NCBI GenBank assembly: GCA_034003745.1
Contig: JAVEYA010000006.1
Coordinates: forward strand, 1-47,502
Direction of reading: 5' to 3'
DNA: 47,502 nt
DNA from: JAVEYA01 sp034003745
GTDB lineage: Bacteria; Bacillota; Peptococcia; DRI-13; PHAD01
Shown here: in pieces, positions 41,458 through 47,502 of the stretch
How the letters are laid out: every line of letters starts with the position of its first letter
Numbering within the stretch: the first letter of the stretch is position 1
The notes under the pieces: model-generated
Seen by the model: the letters and a program-made list of their open reading frames with translations, nothing else
Told to the model about the DNA's origin: nothing
Databases searched by the model: none
Made by a program: the position numbers and the translations under genes

Positions 41458-42498
41458 TTAAAGCGCTAATTGCTTCTGAACAGCCGGCTTGACCCAACCA
41501 TTGGCCGCCAACAATTCGGCAATCTGTACGGCATTTAAAGCCGCGCCTTTTAACAGGTTATCGGCAACAACCCACATGTTCAAGCCATTATCAATCGTAT
41601 AGTCTTTTCTGATTCTGCCGACAAAGACCTCATATCTTCCGGCGCAGTCCACAGCCAGCGGATAGGTGTTGCTTTCCGTATCATCCACCAGGATAATGCC
41701 CGGCGCGGCGGCAATAATCTTTTTAATCTCTTCTGCATCCGGCAGCGGCTTTTCCGTCTCGATATTCACCGCTTCCGAATGACAGCGGATAACCGGCACC
41801 CGGGCCGTAGTCGCGGTAACCCGGATCGTATCGTCGCCCAGAATCTTCTTCGTTTCATTATGCATCTTCAATTCTTCTTTAGTGTAGCCGTTATCGGTGA
41901 ATTTATCAATATGGGGCAGAATGTTCATCGCGATCTGGTGGGGATAGACGCTGTGGGATACGTCCCGTCCATACACGATATCCTCCATCTGCTTATTCAG
42001 CTCGTCAATGGCATGATACCCCGTTCCGGAAACCGATTGGTACGTTGAAACAACGACTCTTTTTACTTTGAACCTGTCATGAATAGGTTTCAAAGCCACC
42101 ACCATCTGAATCGTCGAGCAATTCGGATTGGCAATCAACCCTAAATGATTTTTGGCATCCTGCGGGTTGACTTCCGGTATTACAAGCGGAACATCGGAGT
42201 TCATACGAAAAGCGCTGCTGTTATCTATCACAACCGCTCCCTCCGCTATCGCCTGCGGGGCCAACTCCTTGCTGGCATCTTCCCCGGCGGAAAATAGGGC
42301 AATATCAATATTGCGGAAGGAACCTTTCTGCACCAGTTTAGAGGTGAAGGTTTTACCGCGAAAATTTAAAATTTCTCCTTCATTGCGTCTAACCAGAGGA
42401 ACCACCTCAGCAATCGGCAGTGAAGATTTCTCCAGGGTAGCTATCATCTCCCTCCCTACTGCTCCTAAACCCACCACAGCAATTCTATATTTTTTCAT
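41458..42498 (-). CDS. asd: Aspartate-semialdehyde dehydrogenase
   Basis: This 346-residue enzyme reduces aspartyl phosphate to the semialdehyde. It has the NADP-binding IAVVGLGAVGREMI, the catalytic LIANPNCSTIQMVVAL (cysteine nucleophile), the substrate site VSTYQSVSGTG and the C-terminal DNGLNMWVVADNLLKGAALNAVQ. It precedes an aspartate kinase, so two consecutive steps are co-transcribed. In spore formers asd and an aspartokinase often occur together, sometimes with dipicolinate genes, but none are visible here. A good promoter lies about 80 bp upstream. Confidence 0.96.
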   Translation of the reverse strand: MKKYRIAVVGLGAVGREMIATLEKSSLPIAEVVPLVRRNEGEILNFRGKTFTSKLVQKGSFRNIDIALFSAGEDASKELAPQAIAEGAVVIDNSSAFRMNSDVPLVIPEVNPQDAKNHLGLIANPNCSTIQMVVALKPIHDRFKVKRVVVSTYQSVSGTGYHAIDELNKQMEDIVYGRDVSHSVYPHQIAMNILPHIDKFTDNGYTKEELKMHNETKKILGDDTIRVTATTARVPVIRCHSEAVNIETEKPLPDAEEIKKIIAAAPGIILVDDTESNTYPLAVDCAGRYEVFVGRIRKDYTIDNGLNMWVVADNLLKGAALNAVQIAELLAANGWVKPAVQKQLAL

Positions 42499-42579
42499 GG
42501 TTCGTCATCCCTTTCCAAATATGTCAATTTGTACTCCTATTACGGACATTTTTCTATCCTCGGCGGACTCACATTTGCT

Positions 42580-42607
42580 ATTATACCCCTTCTTACAGTT
42601 ATGTCAA
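42580..42607 (-). promoter_or_regulatory. Promoter of the asd-aspartate kinase operon
   Basis: Minus strand TTGACA (42607-42602), 16-base spacer, TATAAT (42585-42580). Both hexamers are perfect consensus. The leader to the ATG is about 75 bases with no riboswitch I recognise. Confidence 0.8.
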
Positions 42608-42639
42608 GATAAAACTACGAAGAAAACCAAAGAATATCG

Positions 42640-42657
42640 CTGCTCATCGATGAGCAG
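42640..42657. promoter_or_regulatory. Perfect 18-bp palindrome upstream of the asd promoter
   Basis: CTGCTCAT CG ATGAGCAG lies about 33 bp upstream of the asd -35, a position suited to an activator or repressor site. It could instead be a hairpin in the DUF815 read-through transcript. Confidence 0.4.
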
Positions 42658-42665
42658 TTAGATCT

Positions 42666-42697
42666 AAAGAAGAACAGCTAATCCTTGTGTTTAGCTG
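42666..42697 (-). terminator. Putative terminator after the DUF815 gene
   Basis: On the minus strand CAGCTAA (42697-42691) pairs with TTAGCTG (42681-42675), followed by TTCTTCTTT. The stem is only 7 bp. Confidence 0.45.
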
Positions 42698-42794
42698 ATT
42701 TCTAGTATTTTATGCAAAAAATATCCTTTTGATAATTGGTTTTTAATAATAAGTTATATTTTATCAAAATTATCCAGTACTGACAAGTATGGAT

Positions 42795-44177
42795 TTAGGG
42801 CAACTTATTTTCCTTTAGCGCAAGCTGTCCCGCTAAGAAATCGATAAACTGCTTCGCCGTACGGCCGGAGCGTTCATTGAAACTCATTTCCCATTTGATG
42901 GCACTGTTGTGCAACTCCTCAAGCTCAATATCCAATCCTCTTTCCTGCGCCAATTTGGCCACGATAGCAAGAAACTTTTTCTGATCGGGCGCGATAAAGG
43001 TTACCGCTATCCCAAAACGATCCGCCAACGACAGCTTTTCCTGCAACGTATCCATCCTGCGGACATCATCCTCGCCTTTGATTACCGCCGTATAATCACG
43101 GTCGGTGTGTTTCTCATGCACCAGATGGCGGCGATTGGAAGTGGCGTAAACCAGCACATTATCCGGCTTAACTTCCACACCGCCTTCCAGGAGCGCCTTC
43201 ATCTCGCGATATTGCCCTTCATTTTCGCTGAAAGACAAATCATCGATAAAGATAATAAACTTTTGCGCCCGACCGGCTAAATAGGAGATAACGTATGGAT
43301 AATCAGCGATATCTTGTTTTTGCAGCTCGATTAAACGGAGGCCCCGGGAAGCATAGCGGTTGACCAGCGCCTTTACTGTGGAAGACTTGCCGGTACCCCG
43401 GTCGCCATAAAGCAAAACGTTATTCGAGGGCACTCCCAGTAGAAACTGTTCGGTATTCTGGATAATTTTATTCTGTTCACGCTCATATTCGTACAACTGG
43501 ATCAATTTTATCGGATCGGCATTTTTGACGCCGGTCAACGCTCCGCCCTTCGGCTTATGTACCCAGCGGAAAGAATGATACTCGCCGAAAATGCCGGCGC
43601 CATTATCATAATAGTAGCGGCAAAGCTGCTCCAATCCGTCGGACCAGTCGGCCAGCCCCTGAAAACAGGCTAGAAGTTGCTGTTTTTTTTCATTAGCCGG
43701 CCGCCTGTTCGGCCAGGCAGATTCTTGCCGGAGACCCTCCCAATCCGGCAAATCTTCAGTTGCCGTGTTATCTGCCGCCTCCGCCGCCAGGATGCCGCGC
43801 AGCATTTGGCCGGAAAAGGAACCCAGGGCCTGCAGATAAGCCAGGTCCCTTTGAACCATTTGTTTTAGGGGGGCTGCCAAATCTTCATATTTAATATTTT
43901 CAGCCTGCAGGCTGAAAATATTTTCATCCGACAGTATTTTATTAAGAAGATAATCAGGCCAGGCAAATTTTCCGGCAGAGGAATGCGCTGCCGCAACCGG
44001 TATAAATGCAGCCGTAAAACGGTAATACATTTTCTCCAGGCGCATATTGTCACGATCCGGCTTAGCCGCTTCTTTCAGGATTTCCGCCGCCATTTTAACC
44101 AGAGGGTCTTCCATAACCTTCGTAAAAACGATGACCTTCCATTCCGACTGGAAAGCCTTTTCAATTTGTTGGTCCAT
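42795..44177 (-). CDS. DUF815-family AAA+ ATPase
   Basis: This 460-residue protein has an N-terminal helical region (~1-200) and a C-terminal ATPase: Walker A LLYGDRGTGKSSTVKAL, Walker B FIIFIDDLSFSE, sensor NVLVYATSNRRHLVHE and the arginine region LADRFGIAVTF. It matches DUF815, a widespread P-loop family of unknown substrate. The ribosome site AAAGGAG is 7 bases upstream of the ATG. It stands alone between the asd operon and a divergent secreted-protein gene, so context gives no functional clue. Confidence 0.9.
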   Translation of the reverse strand: MDQQIEKAFQSEWKVIVFTKVMEDPLVKMAAEILKEAAKPDRDNMRLEKMYYRFTAAFIPVAAAHSSAGKFAWPDYLLNKILSDENIFSLQAENIKYEDLAAPLKQMVQRDLAYLQALGSFSGQMLRGILAAEAADNTATEDLPDWEGLRQESAWPNRRPANEKKQQLLACFQGLADWSDGLEQLCRYYYDNGAGIFGEYHSFRWVHKPKGGALTGVKNADPIKLIQLYEYEREQNKIIQNTEQFLLGVPSNNVLLYGDRGTGKSSTVKALVNRYASRGLRLIELQKQDIADYPYVISYLAGRAQKFIIFIDDLSFSENEGQYREMKALLEGGVEVKPDNVLVYATSNRRHLVHEKHTDRDYTAVIKGEDDVRRMDTLQEKLSLADRFGIAVTFIAPDQKKFLAIVAKLAQERGLDIELEELHNSAIKWEMSFNERSGRTAKQFIDFLAGQLALKENKLP

Positions 44178-44307
44178 CTGCTTGCTCCTTTATCATTAAT
44201 GCTTATATGATAACAAAATAATCATCTTCGCTAAAGATATTTTATATTTTTAATATAATTTGTAAATATGATAGAATTACATCGTTCACGTTGTGGGAGG
44301 ATGTCTC

Positions 44308-46248
44308 ATGGATAAAAAACTGTACTGCCTGTTCATCTTCATTATATTGCTCTGCTCTTTTATTCCTGCTGCCGCTTCAGCGGCTGACGAAGAGCAAAAG
44401 CTTCCGCTGGCCAACCTGCCCCAGCCTTTCGCCAAGACTGCGGTGGGCTTGGCGGAATCCGCTGTTTTTCTGGACATTTATGAAGAAGTAACCGGTTTAA
44501 ACGGCACATACAAGCTGTTTAACGCTTCCGATAAGAAGACCGCACTGACGCTCATGTTACCCTCTTCCGCCTCCGTACCCGTGTTATCACTCAATCAAGG
44601 CGTCAGCCAGGAACCCTATATTATTGACCCAAGCAAGAAACTTTACCTCTGGCAGATATCTTTTGCGCCCGGCGAAAGAAAAACAGTCAGCTTTGCCTAT
44701 GGATTTCCCCATACCGTTGACACGGAGGGGGTTTTGACCACCGGCGTGGAATTCCTGTCCCCGGATTTATGGTCAGCGGCACCGGAGGAAACTTCTGTAA
44801 GTATCTCACTTCAAGAGGTAACGCCCGCACAGTTTCTGCAGATTCAACCGCAATCCTTCTCACCGATCGGGGAAGGCCTCTCCTTTTTCTGGAACGGTTC
44901 TCCCAACTGTGCTGAGATCCTACTCCAGGCTGATCTGCGTACGATTAAAAAGGGCTGGGACAATAAATTCAGCGAACGCGAAAAGACTTCACTGGAGCAG
45001 TTTCTGTCCGTTAAAAACTTCCAGGGGGCCGCCTTTTTATTTGCCAATATACAAAAAAACACGCCTTCCCGGGACAAAATCCCACTCAGGACAGGACAGG
45101 CCTATTATCTGGAACGGGCCGGCAAACACGAAGAAGCGCTGGAAATCTGGGAGGAATTGTTTGATGATGAAGCGATTTCTCCCTATATCTACTGGTACCT
45201 GGGACGTAAAGATAACCCCTCCGTCGGCAAACTGGACGACCTGTATGACCAGGTCCGTGAACTACAGATACATCCTTTGCTGCAGCAATGTCTGGCTAGC
45301 CGTCTGCCGGCTTCCAGGATAGAACATGCGGAGCCGGAGACCATCTCCGTAAGAGCGTCCACCAAGACAGAAAAGGATGGCGTGCTGCTCTCCGGCAGTT
45401 TCTTTGATGCAGATGGCGATATTGAGAAAATAACGCTGCAGTACCGCACGGAAAACAGTCCCACTGTGGATGAGGAATTTGTGCCGGAACCTTTTCAATA
45501 TACGCATTCCGTCTCCTACTTCATCCCCATGGAAAAAACCATGCAGAAAGTATATTACCAGTTTTTCGTAACCGACGCCCAAGGGAATACGATTAAAACA
45601 GAACAAAAAGAAGTCTTTTTCCTGACCAGCGAAATCCAGAGCACCACCTATCCTCTGCAAGGCGCCAAGCTCGTCCTGGGGGAGTATCTCCCCCCGGAAC
45701 AAGACAAAGTCTACAATTGGTTCAAGAGCTATTTGCAGATGGCTAAGGCCGCTGACTTTATCCCCTTAGGCGGCAAAGATCCCTATTTTATTTTCCTGGG
45801 TAAATATCATCCGCTGATTGATACTTACCAGGGTCCGTTATTTTTGCTGTATACGCCTGGGCCCTTTTCTCCCACTGTTACGAAGCCGGCGGTGCACAGT
45901 TACTTTCTGTCTTACTGGTACGGCCCGGGCTGGGCGAAGGTCCCACAAGCTTTATTGCTTACCTTAGGGGATGGCTTGCTGCTCGGCCAGGGCGATTATG
46001 TGCAGACTTTACGCTACCTTAAATATAGCAATGCTCCAAAATTTTATGAAGCGCTGAACATGGTCGGTCAGGGCAGCCAGTGGAATACGGCTATCCAGGA
46101 AATCTACCAAATGTCTTTAACGGAAATCAAGCTCCGCACCCTCTGGTTTATACATGGCCATAAGGCGCTGGCTATCGTCATTATCGTCGGTTTCGCCTGG
46201 CTCGGTAAAAGCGGCCTGCTGGCGAGACTGCTGAAGTCGCTTCGATAA
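44308..46248 (+). CDS. Large exported membrane-anchored protein of unknown function
   Basis: This protein of about 646 residues has an N-terminal signal peptide (MDKKLYCLFIFIILLCSFIP...ASA) and a C-terminal membrane helix (ALAIVIIVGFAWLGKSGLL) with a basic cytoplasmic tail, so it should be anchored with its bulk outside. A TPR-like stretch (TGQAYYLERAGKHEEALEIWEELFDDE, about residues 255-285) lies between two beta-rich parts, the second with SGSFFDADGDIEKITLQYRT. ATG 44308 has GGGAGGA 6 bases upstream and is preferred over the GTG at 44293. I recognise no full-length family. It is divergent from the DUF815 gene. Confidence 0.75.
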   Translation: MDKKLYCLFIFIILLCSFIPAAASAADEEQKLPLANLPQPFAKTAVGLAESAVFLDIYEEVTGLNGTYKLFNASDKKTALTLMLPSSASVPVLSLNQGVSQEPYIIDPSKKLYLWQISFAPGERKTVSFAYGFPHTVDTEGVLTTGVEFLSPDLWSAAPEETSVSISLQEVTPAQFLQIQPQSFSPIGEGLSFFWNGSPNCAEILLQADLRTIKKGWDNKFSEREKTSLEQFLSVKNFQGAAFLFANIQKNTPSRDKIPLRTGQAYYLERAGKHEEALEIWEELFDDEAISPYIYWYLGRKDNPSVGKLDDLYDQVRELQIHPLLQQCLASRLPASRIEHAEPETISVRASTKTEKDGVLLSGSFFDADGDIEKITLQYRTENSPTVDEEFVPEPFQYTHSVSYFIPMEKTMQKVYYQFFVTDAQGNTIKTEQKEVFFLTSEIQSTTYPLQGAKLVLGEYLPPEQDKVYNWFKSYLQMAKAADFIPLGGKDPYFIFLGKYHPLIDTYQGPLFLLYTPGPFSPTVTKPAVHSYFLSYWYGPGWAKVPQALLLTLGDGLLLGQGDYVQTLRYLKYSNAPKFYEALNMVGQGSQWNTAIQEIYQMSLTEIKLRTLWFIHGHKALAIVIIVGFAWLGKSGLLARLLKSLR

Positions 46249-46344
46249 GCATATGCAGACGGATTACATGGAGTGTCCACCATAGGCCTGGAACCAGAAG
46301 AATCGTCCCGGTGGTTATTCTGAGAGATGACGCCCATGCACGCC

Positions 46345-46384
46345 GTACACATAAAAGCGCCGCAGTCAGATGACTGCGGCGCTT
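46345..46384 (-). terminator. Terminator of the thiolase gene
   Basis: A 14-bp perfect stem (46355-46368 with 46371-46384) with a 2-base centre, followed on the minus strand by TTATGTGT after the T-rich end of the stem. It lies 15 bp past the thiolase stop. Confidence 0.8.
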
Positions 46385-46399
46385 CGTATCAAAGCAATA

Positions 46400-47502
46400 T
46401 TATCTTTTCACGATCAGCGCGGTACCCATGCCGCCGCCGATGCACAGCGTAGCCAAACCGTACTTGGAGTCACGCTTCTTCATCTCATGCAGCAAAGTAA
46501 CCAGGATTCTCGCGCCGCTCGCCCCAATCGGGTGTCCAATGGCAATGGCTCCCCCGTTGACATTGAGCTTTTCTTTGTCGAATTTCAGTTCGCGGTCTAC
46601 GCCTAAAGCCTGCGCCGCAAAAGCTTCGTTCGCTTCGATCAGGTCCATCTGGTCCAGGGTCAGGCCGGCTTTTTTCAGGGCCTTGTTCACTGCTACCACC
46701 GGGCCCATGCCCATAATTTTCGGGTCAACCCCGCCGGAAGCCCAGGACACGATCTCGGCCAGAGGCTCTATGCCCAGTTCTTTGGCTTTTTCTTCGCTCA
46801 TAACTACGATAGCGGCCGCGCCGTCATTAATACCGGAAGAACTGCCCGCGGTAACGGTGCCGTCTTTTTTGAAGGCGGGCTTTAATTTAGCCATGCCATC
46901 CAGAGTAGCGCCGAGCTTGACATATTCGTCGGTATCGAAGATTTTGGGATCGCCTTTTCTCTGGGGAATGGCAATCGGCACAATCTCTTCTTTGAATTTG
47001 CCGTCTTTGATGGCTGCTTCCGCTTTGTTCTGGCTCCAGGCTGCGAAGGCATCCTGCTCTTCTTTGGTAATGTTGTATTTTTCAGCGACGTTCTCAGCCG
47101 TCATCCCCATATGGTAGCCGTTGTAGATTTCCCAGAGTCCGTCGTACACCATGCCGTCAACGACCTTGGCGTCGCCCATTCTGGCGCCCCATCTTTCTTT
47201 GGGCAGATAATACGGAGTAGCCGACATGTTTTCGGTACCGCCTGCTACGACGATATCATTATCGCCGGCCAGGACTGACTGGAAGGCCAAGCTGACGGTT
47301 CTTAAACCGGAACCGCAGACTTTGTTGACGGTCATGGTGGGAACTTCTACCGGAATACCCGCTTTTAATGCGGCCTGACGGGAGACGTTCTGGCCTTGGC
47401 CGGCCTGCAGGACGCAGCCGAAGAATACTTCGTCCACCTGCTCAGGATTTACTTTTGCTCTTACTAAGGCTTCTTTGATTACTACGCTGCCTAATTCGAC
47501 CG
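46400..47502 (-). CDS. Acetyl-CoA C-acetyltransferase (thiolase), 5' end outside the window
   Basis: About 367 residues are visible; the frame continues past the right edge (VELGSVVIKEALVRAKVNPEQVDEVFFG precedes the first in-window alternative start at 47437). About 25-30 N-terminal residues are missing. Catalytic residues are present: the nucleophilic Cys in VNKVCGSGLRTV, His in AIGHPIGASGARI, and the second Cys in LCIGGGMGTALIV. The enzyme condenses two acetyl-CoA to acetoacetyl-CoA, or works in reverse, for butyrate, polyhydroxybutyrate or degradation routes; no partner gene is visible. Confidence 0.95.
   Translation of the reverse strand, partial: VELGSVVIKEALVRAKVNPEQVDEVFFGCVLQAGQGQNVSRQAALKAGIPVEVPTMTVNKVCGSGLRTVSLAFQSVLAGDNDIVVAGGTENMSATPYYLPKERWGARMGDAKVVDGMVYDGLWEIYNGYHMGMTAENVAEKYNITKEEQDAFAAWSQNKAEAAIKDGKFKEEIVPIAIPQRKGDPKIFDTDEYVKLGATLDGMAKLKPAFKKDGTVTAGSSSGINDGAAAIVVMSEEKAKELGIEPLAEIVSWASGGVDPKIMGMGPVVAVNKALKKAGLTLDQMDLIEANEAFAAQALGVDRELKFDKEKLNVNGGAIAIGHPIGASGARILVTLLHEMKKRDSKYGLATLCIGGGMGTALIVKR

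Noticed and set aside
42499..42579. Lysine riboswitch or T-box in the asd leader
   Set aside because: The leader is only about 75 bases and lacks the conserved lysine-element or T-box sequences; no such structure could be drawn.

Overview
The window looks like part of a draft genome (a 100-base N gap sits at 33374-33473) from an anaerobic, spore-forming, Gram-positive bacterium of the Bacillota, most likely class Clostridia. The evidence is a GerW/YtfJ-type sporulation gene, pyruvate formate-lyase with its activase, BlaI/BlaR1-like and VanR/VanS-like regulators, VanZ, strong AGGAGG ribosome sites, several TTG or GTG starts and U-tailed hairpin terminators. I cannot name a genus from sequence alone. 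No tRNA, rRNA, insertion sequence or CRISPR array was seen.

Layout. 1-2254 (minus): a WYL-domain regulator followed by the first ~400 codons of a CRISPR nuclease-helicase Cas3, cut by the window edge. 2476-5412 (minus): a membrane iron-sulfur/flavin oxidoreductase fusion and a phenylacetate-CoA ligase, each with its own terminator. 5573-9485: a small membrane protein, then pflB-pflA led by a promoter, a ZTP (pfl-motif) riboswitch and an attenuator, then a sporulation pair (ytfJ and a 58-residue cysteine-rich protein). 10024-14309: a DUF421/DUF4363 pair, ilvD, and small proteins. 14364-20542: a LytTR two-component system, whose kinase is frameshifted, divergent from a 1363-residue secreted FN3/cadherin-like/PKD protein.

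20615-27207 (minus) is the most coherent unit. A BlaI-like repressor and BlaR1-like membrane protease head a tightly spaced run of a GT2 glycosyltransferase, a DUF2304 protein, a large polytopic membrane protein, an EmrE/EamA-like small transporter and a secreted stalk/propeller protein. The run starts at a promoter whose -35/-10 interval is covered by a perfect 32-bp palindrome and ends at a strong terminator. It reads as an envelope-glycosylation module under antibiotic-type or wall-stress-type control.

27775-31200 (minus) is a vancomycin-resistance-like cassette without the ligase genes: vanR, vanS, a serine D,D-carboxypeptidase and a frameshifted vanZ. 31436-34085 holds a DUF4829/DUF4846-like lipoprotein, a membrane protein truncated by the gap, and a Phd/ParE-type toxin-antitoxin pair whose toxin end is also in the gap. 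34299-40156 couples a MEMO-type lipoprotein to a 1643-residue alpha-2-macroglobulin lacking the thioester cysteine. 40294-42498 is asd plus an aspartate kinase with an unusual C-terminus. The window ends with a DUF815 ATPase, a large unrecognised exported protein and an acetyl-CoA acetyltransferase cut by the right edge.
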